This document shows positions 45,320-56,221 of a stretch of 64,000 bases of DNA, in pieces (within the stretch, counting starts at the first letter, position 1; each line of letters begins with the position of its first letter). The notes below the pieces were generated by a model, which was given only the letters and a program-made list of their open reading frames with translations, did not search any database and had not been told where the DNA came from. The stretch comes from Serinus canaria (taxonomy: Eukaryota > Chordata > Aves > Passeriformes > Fringillidae). Both the position numbers and the translations under genes were made by a program. The stretch lies in assembly GCF_022539315.1 (NCBI RefSeq), contig NC_066337.1, positions 6,044,861 to 6,108,860 on the forward strand, given 5' to 3'.

Positions 45320-45595
45320 CTTCTCTTTCTCTCTTCTCTTCTGTCTCCTGTCTCTATCTACTCTTCTCTTCTTCTGCTTCTCTTCTCGGAGAGGACCAGG
45401 CAGCGGCGGGCGAGAGGAGAGGAGGGCGCGGGAGGCGAGGCAGGCGAGAGGCGAGGAGAGGAGAGCTGGCGCGGTAGCGTGATTCTCGTCGCGGCTCTGG
45501 CGCGGATCGTTCGCTTCTCTCTCTGATTCTCTTGCTCTCGTCTGCTCTCTCTCTCTTCTCTTCCTTTCTCTTCTCTTCCTCTTTCCCTAACACCC
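45320..45595. other. CpG-rich purine core between pyrimidine tracts
   Basis: The order is a C/T-only tract (about 45320-45387), a G/A-rich tract with GCGGCGGGCGAGAGG and GGGCGCGGGAGGCGAGG (to about 45467), a mixed CpG-rich piece (CTGGCGCGGTAGCGTG, ATTCTCGTCGCGGCTC), then another C/T tract to 45590. I count 19 CpGs between 45387 and 45514, far above the rest of the window. The purine core can pair with either pyrimidine flank. It might be a small CpG island, a young LTR fragment or an expanded simple repeat. I cannot decide from sequence alone. Confidence 0.7.
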
Positions 45596-45718
45596 ATACA
45601 GACCCCAGACCTCATTAGGAAATAATTCAATTAACAAAGATCAGCTCTGAAAGCTCATCAAGTGCTGCAGGCAAACTTGCAGAAGGCATCCCGAGGGGAA
45701 CACCAAACTGCCACAACT

Positions 45719-45800
45719 GGTTAGGGTCAGGGTCAGGGTCAGGGTTACACCTGGGGTTGGGGTTAGGGTCAGGGTTACACCTGGGGTTGGGGTTTTTAAC
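45719..45800 (+). repeat. degenerate telomere-like repeat
   Basis: Two TTAGGG (45721-45726 and 45763-45768), four TCAGGG and two TTGGGG hexamers run head to tail in GGTTAGGGTCAGGGTCAGGG-type order. A 30-bp higher unit (GGTTACACCTGGGGTTGGGG) occurs twice. It resembles vertebrate TTAGGG repeats with subtelomeric variants, but is short and impure. Confidence 0.75.
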
Positions 45801-46514
45801 CCACAAATCCCCAAGCTCCAGGCACACTGCAGCTCACTGCATCAATCTCACCTGAGGGCAGCCCCTCCTGAGCGGATGGATTGAGGCCATGTCCCTGTGT
45901 GTCCCCAGAGTGCCATCCAGGCTGGGCAGTCCTTGCTGGGCCAGGTGTCCCTATGCCACCCCAGGGCTGCCCAGCTGGGCCCCTCTCCTGCACCCACCCC
46001 CCTGCTTTGTTCTCCTGGGAGCACATTATATTCATGGAGGGTGTTAAGAGTCACTGGATCCCTGCAGGGGCTCAGCTCCAGCTCCAGCTGAGGGGGAGAA
46101 GAGGAATTTCCATCTGCTGCCAGTGGATGCAGGAGAGGCCATGAGAGGGCTGCCTTTGAAACCTTTGTGAGGCTGGGCCTTGGTTTTACAAAATAAAAGC
46201 CAAGGCTGGGTCGGTTCCAGGGCAGCACAGGAGTGAGGGGAGGTTACAGCAGCATTTATGCCTTTGACCTGCATTTCCATTTTCACATCTCAGCCTCTGC
46301 AGAGCTCATCCGAGGGGCTGAGGTGGCTGGGAGGGGAATCAGGAGCCTTCCCAGAAATACCAAACCCCCTGGCTGGGGAAGAGTAGAGTGTGAAATGCAG
46401 GAGCTCTGCTGAGGCTTCTTGCCCCAGGATGAGCACAAATCCCCTGGGCCACCCTTTCATTCCCCTGTGAGGACGTGGCTGCCTCTGGATCCCTGAAGTG
46501 ACCCAGGCCAGGCT
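45801..46514. other. non-genic unique DNA
   Basis: No gene or repeat is recognised. G+C-rich, with short open frames on both strands. Confidence 0.4.
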
Positions 46515-46577
46515 GGGCAGGGCTTGGAGCAGGAGAAGCTGAGGGGGCTGAGCCTGGCAGAGAAGGCTCAGGGGGTG
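46515..46577 (+). mobile_element. possible CR1-like LINE scrap
   Basis: GGCTTGGAGCAGGAGAAG followed by CTGAGCCTGGCAGAGAAGG and CTCAGGGGG resembles the CR1 3'-region words for 'ggctgagggagctggg...cagcctggagaagagaagg', with deletions. It is short and decayed. The 20-bp array begins right after it, so the scrap may have supplied the seed sequence. Confidence 0.35.
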
Positions 46578-46580
46578 CTG

Positions 46581-46838
46581 AGTGAGGGTTTGGTGCTGTC
46601 AGTGAGGGTTTGGTGCTGTCAGTGACGGTTTGGTGGTGTCAGTGAGGGTTTGGTGGTGTCAGTGAGGGTTTGGTGCTGTCAGTGAGGGTTTGGTGCTGTC
46701 AGTGAGGGTTTGGTGCTGTCAGTGAGGGTTTGTTCCTGTCAGTGAGGGTTTGTTCCTGTGTGTGAGGGTTTGGTGCTGTCAGTGAGGGTTTGTTCCTGTG
46801 TGTGAGGGTTTCTTGCCATGTGTGAGGGTTTCTTGCTG
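46581..46838. repeat. 20-bp minisatellite, about 13 copies
   Basis: AGTGAGGGTTTGGTGCTGTC repeats at exact 20-bp spacing from 46581. Variants TTTGTTCCTGTC, TTTGGTGGTGTC and, at the 3' end, TGTGAGGGTTTCTTGCCA appear in order, so divergence increases toward the right edge. Confidence 0.97.
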
Positions 46839-49800
46839 CTCCCAGGATGGGGATTTCTCCAGCCTTGGCTTTGCCCCCACACCAGGGTGCTTGCACACAT
46901 TCTGACCTAACATTGCAGGGTGTTCCATGGGCTGGGAGAGCTCAGCAGGTCTGGAGAACGGGCTGGAGCTCTCCCTCTCCACCTGCCCATGACTTTGGCA
47001 TTTCCATCCCTCCTGAGCTCTGCTGGCAGGCAGGAGCCACTGTGACTCCGAGGCCTTTTAAATGCCATTTTCACTGGTTTGAATTGCCCAAGCCCAGCCT
47101 CCCTCCCGCGGCTCCCTCCAGTGGCTGGCTCCAGGAGCTGTTTCCTGCCAAACCCGTCAGTTTTGGGAAGGCTGTGTTTGTGACTGTGTGATAAACACCA
47201 AACCCGGGCACACCTGGGCATTCCCGAGGTGCAGCCTGCCGGGAAACAAAACCCCCGAGGAGGAGAGCTCGGGGAAGCAGCAGTGAGTGGAGCCGATTAA
47301 TTGAGCCTCTGCGGGCTGAAATGGGAAAGTGCTGCAAGGGAAGAGGATTTCTCACCAGAAAGCTGAGATGGAAACATTAATGGAAACATTAATGGTGCTT
47401 CAACAAGTTGCCACTATCAACCCACCTGAATTTCTTTGTCAGCCTGGATTAAAGCTCCTTAAAAGAAGTGAGAGCTGAATGCAAAGGGTATGAAACAGCC
47501 CTGGTTCTGCTCTGGGACATTCCCACCTTTTCCCAGCTGCAGTTTGGAGTGATGGAGATGATTCCTGAGCTGCAAAATGAGGGCCACTTCTGGAACTTTC
47601 CAGATGGAAGAAGGATGATGCCCTGATCCACTGGGCTGCTCCTCAGGCACAGGCACAGGAATTGCCAGTGTTGATTCATTTAGCTCAGGCCCAGGCAGGT
47701 CAAAATCAATCACGTCAAAAATACATCACCTGCATTCAGTGAGTTTTTTAAAAGGGAATGAGAGGTGCAGGCTGCAGGGATAAATCATGGCAGAACAGGG
47801 GCTTGCTTGGAAACAAACCCATCATTTGCTCTGAAAGCATAAATATGTTGTTTGCTCCGAACATTTCAGCAATATTTAACAGACAGCTTGGCAAGGAGAC
47901 AAGGCTTGGCTTGGAAAAGCTCTGTCTGGAGCTCAAAAAAATGGGATTGAGGAGCAGAGCCTCCCCTTTTCCAGACCTGCAGCTCCCTCTTAGTGGTTTG
48001 AACGACACCTTCGCCACGAGGAATGCTTGAAATTGGGAAAAAGAGGATTTCCCCTGCAGGAAAATTGGGAAAAAGAGGATTTCCCATCCAGCACTGAGGG
48101 GAAATGTTTCTTCAAAGATCTCATCCTGATCCCCAAAGCTCCTTGCCCAGGGTGCATCCCCAGCGTGTCTCACACCAGGATCAGCTCCCAGGGCAGGGGA
48201 ATCAGCTCTGTCCCCTTGGCAGGGATGGACCCCCATGGGATGGGCTGGGAGCACATTCCCACATTCCCAGGCTGACAGGAGCAGTGGCTGCAGAGCCCCA
48301 CGGCAGCACGGAGCTGGGAGTTGTTGTAGCTGCTCGTGCTTGGTCAGAGGAAATCCAACCAGCTCTGCTGACAGCGCTGCAGCTCATCCAGCCTGCCCCA
48401 GCTGGAAATCCACCCCTCTTCCTCTGCTAAACACAACACTGAGCCATCTCCAGGGGAAAAGCAGCAGAGGCAGGGCTGCAGTGAGAAGGGTTAGGCTGAG
48501 GCAGAAGTGTTGAAAGTGAAGGGTGAGAACTGAGGCAGGGATTGTAGGGATGGTCTCACTTCTTCCATCAGCTCTTGACACCCAGATTTGCTTTTATTGG
48601 GGGTGTTTGAAAGAGGAAGGGAAAGAAGAACAAACACTGAAAGAGCAAACACTTCTTCCAGGAGTTAAACTTGCAGAGCAGAGCTCCTTGAGGGGCTGTG
48701 CCCGGCTCAGCTGAGCCTCCCTGCCAGCTGCAGATTTCCCTTGGACTCAATCAGGGGCTCTGGGAAGGAGCATTTCCCACCTCAGCATCCCTGCCAGCCC
48801 AGGGAGAGCCCAGGAGGGAGCCCCAGCCAGAAGAGCTCCAACACCCCCAGTTTCACAGGTGGGGATTGCACCCCTGAGACTGCTCTGCCACACCAGCCCT
48901 GCCAGCACCTGCTCCATCCAGTCCAGCTGAGGGAAATCCTGGGAATAAACAGCCCTGCCATGGCATCAGACAGGTTCTGGCTTATCCCTCACACCCTACT
49001 CACCTCTTCTCTCACTTTTTCACTCTAAGGGATGTTGCTTTGCCTCGTTGCTGCCAAGTTCCTGGTTTTGAGCAGCTCTCCCAATTCATCAATGAAAAAT
49101 GAATCAGGGAGCTGAGTCAGCCCAGACCTCAGGCAGCTGATTGCAGGATCAGCCAGGAACCGGTTCCTGCAAGGAGCAGCTCCAGGCACCCCGAGTTTCC
49201 CACGGGAGCAGCCTGGACCCAGAGATCCCGGGAGCTGCTGGACATTGCCTGGGGTGCAGGGAGCAGATCCCATCCCCAGGGAGCACAGCCCTCCCACCTG
49301 AGCACAAGCCCCTGCAAAGACTCCTAGGATTTGTGGGAAGTTTCCCCGTTGCTGGTTTGCAGCCAGGAGTTGGGTCCTGGCTTTGTTTTGCAGAAATTGC
49401 TGGGGAATCACGTGGAGCTGCTGGGCTGGCAGGATGAGCTGGCACAGATCCCCCGGGGGATGAAGAGGGGTTTTGTTGTGTGTGAGTGGCTCCTGCTTTC
49501 ACCGAGCTCTCCAGCCAGCCCGGCAGGAGCAAATGGCCAAGCAATTCCAATTCCAGCTGCATTCTTTCCAAAGCTGGGAAAAGGGGAGAACAGGTGGTTG
49601 TGGCAGATGCTCAGGGGTTAAAAACCCTCCAGAGCAGAGGAGGTAGAGGGGACCACCACGATCCTCACTTGGGAGATCCTTCAGGATGTTCAGGTAACCT
49701 GAATTCTGCCTTGGCTCTGTGTTTGGGAATTCTTGGGAGCATTTCTCTCCCACTTTTGGAAGGAAATCAGAAGCACTGAGCTAAACCTGCAGCCTTGGTT

Positions 49801-52194
49801 ATCCCAGTATACAAACCACGAGCTGTGAGCTCAAACCTTTGTCCAGAAGCTCTGAATTCCTCCCCTCCATCCCCGGGGCTGTCAGTGGTGATAAAGTGAC
49901 CAATATGAGGCAGGAAGCGAGCAGCCAGCAGGGCAGGGATGGCGTTCCCAGATGGAGCAGAAGCTGAGTGATGAACAGGGAAATGTTCTGGCTGGGGCTG
50001 CTCAGGCTGCAGAGTTCAGCCCAGATATTGAAAAGGAACGTGTCGGATGCTTTAGGCCAGGAAAGAGATATCAAGAAGATGCTCTGAACATGGTGCCTCA
50101 TTTATCAAAGGGACAAAAGCTCAGGTTCCCCTGTCAGGGAGCTCTGCCCCGGCCCAGGGAACAGAGCTGCATGAATACTCTGCAGGTGGAGCAGGGGAGG
50201 CACCAGCTCTGCAGGCTTGGTGCAAAAAGAGCCCCAGGAGCTGTGGGGAGCTGAGCCATGCCCACCCCTCTCCTGGCTGCAGGTCTCCCTCTCCATCTGT
50301 GGAGCAGGAGGGCTTTGGATTGTGTGTCCTGGTGCTCATCCAGCAAGGCAGGCGTGTGGATTTTCACAGGAAGCACAAGGAGGAGGAAACAGGGATGTTG
50401 TTGAGGAGAGCTCGGAGCTGTGGGTTCTGGCAGGTGGGAGGGGTGGCAGAAGGAAGGAGTTCGGGTTTTCACAGCTTGTGGATCTACTGAGGGGTTCCTT
50501 CCATATCCAAAGTGCCCAGACAGCAGCTGGGGAAGGCAACAAACACTGAATAAAGCAGGAATCCTGCACCTTCCATCTGCTCATTAAGCTCTCACCCTCT
50601 CAGTTACAGAGCAGAATTAACCTGGGCTGAGCTGGGAACGTTCTGGTGGCAGATCAGCCCCACCTCAGCTCTCAGCAAGGACACACAGCCAAATCCTCCT
50701 CACCCACGTGGGCCAGGACCTTCACAGCCACTGGGGGCAAACCCAGGGGACCCTTCCTGCTGCTCCACAGGGGGGGCTTCAGGCACAACCCCCCTGCTGG
50801 GTCCTGACTGTCCCAGATGAAAGCTGAGATTTCTTCCTAACCAAGATACCCCTGGGTTAAATCAGGCTGTGCTGGGTCTGGGCACCTTTCATTGCTCCCC
50901 AGGGATGCATTTTCCATGGATCTGGGCCAGGGGATGCCAGACTGCAGGAGCCTGACCTGGGACACTGATACCCTCCCCAGCTGCCTGCCAGGGAAGGATA
51001 TTTGCTTTAATGCTGCCCTTCGAGTATTTAAGGAATCTTTTAGGCAGCTTTGCAATTTTAAAAGGTTCTCAGTGATGCAAACACCTTCTCCTCTTGCCTG
51101 AACCCTCTGCCTGGGCTGCAGCACGCTCAGAGCCATCTCAGCCTGACCTGCTTTGAAATGGAAGAGGTTTTGAATCCCAAAATACCCAGAGGAAAGCCCC
51201 AGCAGTGCCTTGATGTGCCCAGCCCCAGGTGGGTCCTGTCCCCAGGCTCAGGCTCCTCTCCCCAGAGCCCTGCTGGGGGATGGGATGGGCTGGCCTGGCT
51301 CTTTGGGTGCTGCTGCTTGGCTGATGCAAACCAGCCCTGCCACACATCATTGTCCTCCCCAGGGGCCAATTTGGGTGGCCCCAGCCTCAGAGCGCTGCTC
51401 CTGCAGACAGGGAAGCATTAATGGGAGTGAGAGGCACCTGGAGCTGCAGGGAGGCAGAGAGCAGTGCCACTGGAGGTTACTGCTCTTCCTCTCACTGCTG
51501 GAATCAAAAAACCCAAACCAAATGTGGAAAATGTTTCTGTCCTGCCGTTTGTGTCCTGGCAGACAAGTTCTGTAAAAGGTGAGGTGGCCAAGAGAGCTCC
51601 TGGGGAAGGAGGGGGGTGACACCACCAGCAGCATCAGTGGGGAGCAGGAATAATGCAGAACTTTTGTGGGACTTAAGGCTGCCCCTTTTCCAGAGCCTTC
51701 CATCCCTTGCTCACAGCTGAAGTGCCCTCAGCTCCTGCCAGCTTGGCAGGCTGGGTCTCCTTCCAAGATCCCCCCTAGAACAGAGTTTGTGTTTACAGCA
51801 GGGAGATGGAAAGCCAGGGGGAGTTTTCATCTCTGCTCTGCCCCTCGGGAGCATCATTAACTGGGGCTGCAGCCCTAAATAATCCCCCTCATCTGTCAGA
51901 TCACAGATCGATGGGACAGCCAGGAGCTGCCCAGAAGCAGATCAGTGCCTGGGCTGGAGGAGAGCCCGGAGAGAGGCAGGGAAAGCCAGGCCCAGGGAGT
52001 TAGGCTGGGACTGACAGCTCTGCCCGGTCCTGCCCGCCCAGACTGCCCCTGGGCAGCTCCTGCCCTGCCTTGGGGTTTTCCCTGGGGCACAGGGCAGGAT
52101 TTTCTCTCTCCCAGCAGCAGTCACAGGTGCAGGGCAGGAGAGGCTTCCCGAAGCTTTCTGGCTCCCTTCTGACACCCCTGCCAGGGTGTTTAAG
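46839..52194. other. non-genic unique DNA
   Basis: This is the longest array-poor stretch. GGAAACATTAAT is duplicated at about 47369-47394, and a 32-bp duplication lies at 48031-48085. Frames near 49.0-49.6 kb and 50.0-50.5 kb on both strands have no domain and overlap each other. I see no exon that I can support. Confidence 0.4.
48031..48085. repeat. two-copy 32-bp tandem duplication
   Basis: AATTGGGAAAAAGAGGATTT then CCC is present at 48031-48053 and again at 48063-48085. Confidence 0.9.
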
Positions 52195-52445
52195 CCTCCT
52201 ATAGGTGATTAGCGCTTGTTTGGTGATTAACGAGTTTGCTGAAGGTCCCTGGGAGCCAGGGAAAGTGCCGCTGGTGTCCTAGGGATGGAGGTGACACCAG
52301 GTGGAATTTCATCTCCTCACACCCACACCCATTAAAAACAAGTTTATAAATCCCTCTCCCTCCATCCAGAGACTTTCAGGAACCTCCGGGAAGCCCAAAG
52401 GATCAATTAATGCACTTCAATCAGTTATTCCTCAAGGAACAGACC
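52195..52445. other. candidate conserved noncoding element
   Basis: GGTGATTAGCGCTTG, GTGATTAACGAG, GGATCAATTAATGCAC and TCAATCAGTTATTCC are homeobox/PBX-like words in a repeat-free stretch that includes a rare AGCGCT palindrome. Regulatory function is inference. Confidence 0.3.
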
Positions 52446-52735
52446 AGCTTTGACTTCTTCCCTCAGAGAGAAGCGGTTCAAAGTCTCCCAATCTCAGAAG
52501 AAGTTGCATGGAAACAACTTTGCTGTGCTCTCGAGCTGCTTCAGGGTGTCCTGACAAGGTTTAGGCACTTTTAAGCTCGTGTCCAAGGTGTCTCGTTTGA
52601 AATTGTTTGAGGGAGGTTTCCATGGTGTGTTAAGGTCCTGGGGGTTGTTGGGCTGTGGGATCTGCTCGGGGGCACAGCAGCCTGGCTCTGCTCTGGGACC
52701 TGCAGGGGTGACACTGCAGGACACCAAAGAGCACA

Positions 52736-52990
52736 AGTGCACACTGATGTGTCAAAGTGAAGGAAAAAAAGAAGTTTATTTTCTGACTCTAACATTTACA
52801 GTTTTCTAAAAGTGGCAGTGGATTGGAGGGTGACAGTGCCACCTCTCCAATGACACTGGACAAACCAACAGCCCATCGAATTTCTCTTCTTCTAGAAAAG
52901 AACGCAAAACAATGAGTTATTTACACAAAGTGTGTGAGGAAGTTCTCTACAAGAAGGTCAGCATCAAAAAGCTTAAAAAATCTTAAAAAA
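52736..52990 (-). mobile_element. LTR-like interspersed repeat relic, copy B
   Basis: In reverse complement this aligns with 11976-12155 (shared GGTTTGTCCAGTGTCATTGG, AGAGGTGG and CTCCAATCCACTG blocks). Read on the minus strand it continues past the aligned part into GTAAATGTTAGAGTCAG and AAAATAAAC (an AATAAA signal), then a T-rich run and CACTTTGACACATCAGTG. An AATAAA near one end fits an LTR or other retroelement 3' region. It lacks recognised TG/CA ends and target-site duplication, so the class is uncertain. Confidence 0.55.
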
Positions 52991-54288
52991 TCAAAGCAAT
53001 ACAGGGGGTTTGGAGCGTTCCTGCTGCAGGGATCGCCTCCCTGCCCTCTCCTCTTCCCTTTTCCCCCAGATTCCTCTCACAGACACTCGGAATCCTGTCT
53101 GCCTTTGAGCCTGAACCACTGCAGGCTGCACCCTTCTCACCTCCTCTACTCCTGTCCTCCTCCCCTCTTGTCTTCGGTGATGCCTGGGACGATGAGAGCC
53201 CTGAATGCTTCATTCCCTGCCTGTTCCCTGCTCCAGAGGTGCTGCCTCTGGCTGGGCTGGGGGCAATCAGAGCTGTCACCGAGCTGGAGTCATTAAACAT
53301 CTCACCTCCCCGAAAGCCCTGACAAGAACCTCATTCCAAAGGCCTTTCAAACCCTCTTCAGCCCAGATAAGGCTTGAAGGGTGAAGAGGCAACAAAAAGC
53401 AGCTAATCCACTTAACTGCCAGGGGAAACTGCAGCAGCCAAAAGAGCAAGAGGGTTTTTGGGATGACTTCTGGCCAGGCACATCCTGGGGATTTCCAGCA
53501 GCTGCACAATCCTCCCTGCCCGTGTTTTCTGGTAATGAATACTAACGATCCTTCACTTCGATTTTAATTGCCTGCCCATCAAGCTTTGTTAATCTTCCCC
53601 ATTTTCTTGACTCTTTCATCGTGTCACTTTTTCTTTCCCCTGTGTTTCTTCTGTGTTGACGAGGCATTTAAACATTTCGCCAAGCAGGAAAAGAAATAAG
53701 GGGAGAAAAGAAAGAAAGAATGAGCGAGAGAAAAAGAAATCACCCCCTGTGCATCTGGAATGCTCGTTTTCCAGATTAGAAAACAAGTGGCTGTGGTGGT
53801 ATCGAATTGAAGCTAACAGGTCAATTAGTGAATACTGAGATGCCCATCCTTCCAAGCCAGGAAGGCTGGGGGTGTTCAGAGTCAGACTGCTCCTAATCCA
53901 AGCAGTCTTTGCAGCTCAGACAGCTTTCCTTCCAGAGGGAAGCTCCCAGCATTCCAGGAGGAATTTCACCGCGGGTTTGGTTCGAGTTTTGCTGAAGGAG
54001 AAAGGCTTGGAGCAGAATGGCTGCCGTGGTACCAAGTTCGGCAGATGTTTGCTGGTTTAACCCAGGAACCAGCCTGGGAAGAGCTGCTCTCCCTGGATCT
54101 GCCTTTCCAGCAGACACACGCTGAACCCTGGCCAGCCCAATTTCCTTTCCACTCAATATCCAGTGAGTCAGGGAAGGAAAATCCCTCTGAGCTGAGCATA
54201 CCTGGCTGCTCCCACACCGAGCTGGCCCCAGCTCTCCATCCTGGCTCTGCAGCTGCCAACCCCTCTGAGAGCTCTCCAGGAGGATTCT
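52991..54288. other. non-genic DNA with a small AT-rich island
   Basis: No gene is supported. The part 53520-53625 has GTAATGAATACTAACG, TCGATTTTAATTGCC and TTTGTTAATCTTCC, a weak candidate regulatory stretch. A purine-rich tract (GAAAAGAAAGAAAGAATGAG) lies at 53690-53745. Confidence 0.35.
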
Positions 54289-54378
54289 CCTGGCCCTGGC
54301 CCTGGCCCTGGCCCTGGCCCTGGCCCTGGCCCTGGCCCTGGCCCTGGCCCTGGCCCTGGCCCTGGCCCTGGCCCTGGC
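54289..54378. repeat. perfect (CCTGGC)15 hexanucleotide array
   Basis: Fifteen uninterrupted CCTGGC units. All frames stay open (PWPWPW on plus; GQGQGQ or PGPGPG on minus), which explains the surrounding open frames. A perfect array of this length is probably polymorphic. Confidence 0.98.
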
Positions 54379-55682
54379 TGGGTGTCATTGCTCCAGGTGC
54401 CCCAGTGCTTTCTGTGCTGGGAGCTGCTCCCTCCTGCCTCTCTGCTCAGCCAAATGTGCTCAGGCACTGCAAAGCTGCTCTGCCTTGCCAGGGAGCTCTG
54501 ATGGCAGCTGATGGCAGCTGATGGCAGCAGTGCCTCAGCACGTGGCAGCAGGGAGGACACGGAGCTTTTCTTTTCAGGGAATAAAAATAACTGCACGTGC
54601 AAATTGTCCACTGACAGAAATCCCACTCCACAATCCCAAAGCTGAGATCCCATTGTTCCAAACACATTTCTCCATTCTTAAAACTCCTCCAGTCTCGATT
54701 GCTGAGCCTCTTTCAGTGCTTTGACAGGTTTGTTATTGGCAAAAGCTGATGTGAAGTTTTGGGTGTCCCATCTGCCTAATGGAGCTTTCCAGGGCGTCCC
54801 TACCTCGCTTCCTCCTACCAAAACAACATCATTACTTAAACATTCTTTACAGCAAATGAATTGGATTTTTGTTTGAGGGGAAGGTGGCATGGTGGTCCCA
54901 AACCCTCTGGGGCCAGCCCAGCCCGTGTCCTCTTCCCAAGGAAAAGGATGAGAATCCTCGTTTTGGAGGGAGGAGAGAGGACAGATGCTGCACGAGGAGT
55001 CTGCTCAGAGCGGCTGGAAGTCAGACTCTGTTTTTAAACAGGACCCTAAATACCTCCAATGTGGGATTGTCTCAGCTCCCTTGCCAAATTTGCCATATTT
55101 GGGACTCGCTGTGAGGAGTTCCTTATTTGCATATTGTGTGAAAGCAGCATTTCCATCCTCAGCTTGGGCTTTGGAATTCCTCCCCTTTGTGCCCTTCGAG
55201 AGGAAAGGAGCAGAGATTCCTGGGGCTCTCTCATTGCTGGCCAAGAGACCTGGACTTGGAGCCACGCAGAAATTGAGGGTTGCTTTGGAGACAGACATTG
55301 AGCAGCAGCAACCACAGAAATTAAAGTCACAAATCCTGGCTGCAGCTGCCAAAAGGTCCTTGCAGGGGAAGGATCAAGCAAGGCATGGAGAAATCCCTGG
55401 GGAAGGGGATGAGCTCTCCCTCCTCCCACCCCCTGCCCTGGAGATGGATTCAGGAATCACTGAGGAAGGAGTTGTGCCCCAAACAGACTCTGCTGCTGCC
55501 TCAGAGTTTGCTCAGCACCCCCACCCCTCCCTCGGGCCCTCTGGGTGCTCCTGCCCTGCCCAGACCCACGAACAGGGAGCCTGGAGGGGGAGCTGGCAGG
55601 GACAGCAGGGCTGGCAGGGAGGGGACAGGAGCAGCAGAGCTTGGGGATGCTGCTGAGGGCTGTCCTTGCAGGGATCTGGGGC
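54379..55682. other. non-genic unique DNA
   Basis: GATGGCAGCT is repeated three times at about 54499-54529. A frame at 54985-55656 runs 223 codons with mixed composition, but it has no family signature and overlaps open frames on the other strand. I do not call it. Confidence 0.4.
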
Positions 55683-55904
55683 AGTTTCACAGCCCCTTCC
55701 CAGCCTGGCAGAGCTCAGAAGTGAGACGTGGGAGGGTTCCAAATCTCCCAGAGCTGCAGATTTAGAATGAGAACGTTTTAAGGGTTGGTTGGTTTTTTTT
55801 TTCTTTCTTTCTTCTCAGGAAAATCCGAGGGAGTGTTTGTGGCCAAACCCCTCCTCTGAGGAGTCTGCTGTGTCCTGGCAGAGCCTGGGGGAGCACTTGG
55901 AGTG
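55683..55904 (+). repeat. spaced direct duplication, copy 1
   Basis: AGTTTCACAGCCCCTTCCC through GGGGGAGCACTTGGAGTG matches 56222-56430 at roughly 90% by eye. An internal T/C-rich tract (TTTTTTTTTTCTTTCTTTC) and a few indels account for the length difference. A stretch GGAAAATCCGAGGGAGTG then TTTGTGGCCAAACCCC is identical in both copies. Confidence 0.93.
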
Positions 55905-56221
55905 ATTCTCTGCTCCTGGGAATCTGAATAGTGTGGGCATTGACTGAAGCACTGGGCATCTTGTTTCACAACTGATGTTCCAGGACAAAAATCTCTAGCC
56001 AGCCCAGTGTGCATGGAACCTTAGCTTCTAAATGGAGGATTTGGGGAGGAAACTTAAATCCCACTCTTGGACCGTGGGATGATCACTTGGATGTGTAGGT
56101 TACCCAAGTGCTGCTCTGACTGTGATCCACAGCACTGTCCTGCTTGAAGGGAAGCACAGGCCTTCCCTCCATGCAGAGTTTGGGCAAGAAATACTCTTTA
56201 AGTATTTCTCTGTTTGAATTG
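55905..56221. other. unique spacer between duplicated blocks
   Basis: This 317-bp segment is unlike either flank and has no open frame of note. It includes GATGATCACTTGGATGTG and AGTATTTCTCTG. It could be an insertion into a tandem duplicate, or the original sequence between two inserted copies. Confidence 0.5.

Noticed and set aside
45358..45630. Arg/Glu-rich minus-strand frame across the CpG-dense block
   Set aside because: Composition is dictated by the purine/pyrimidine simple sequence; no homologous family recognised.
53940..54010. Possible tRNA B-box (GGTTCGAGTTTT)
   Set aside because: No A-box at the right distance and no cloverleaf pairing around it.
54045..54665. Frames reading PWPWPW (plus) and GPGPGP or GQGQGQ (minus)
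   Set aside because: Caused by (CCTGGC)15; nothing protein-like outside the repeat.
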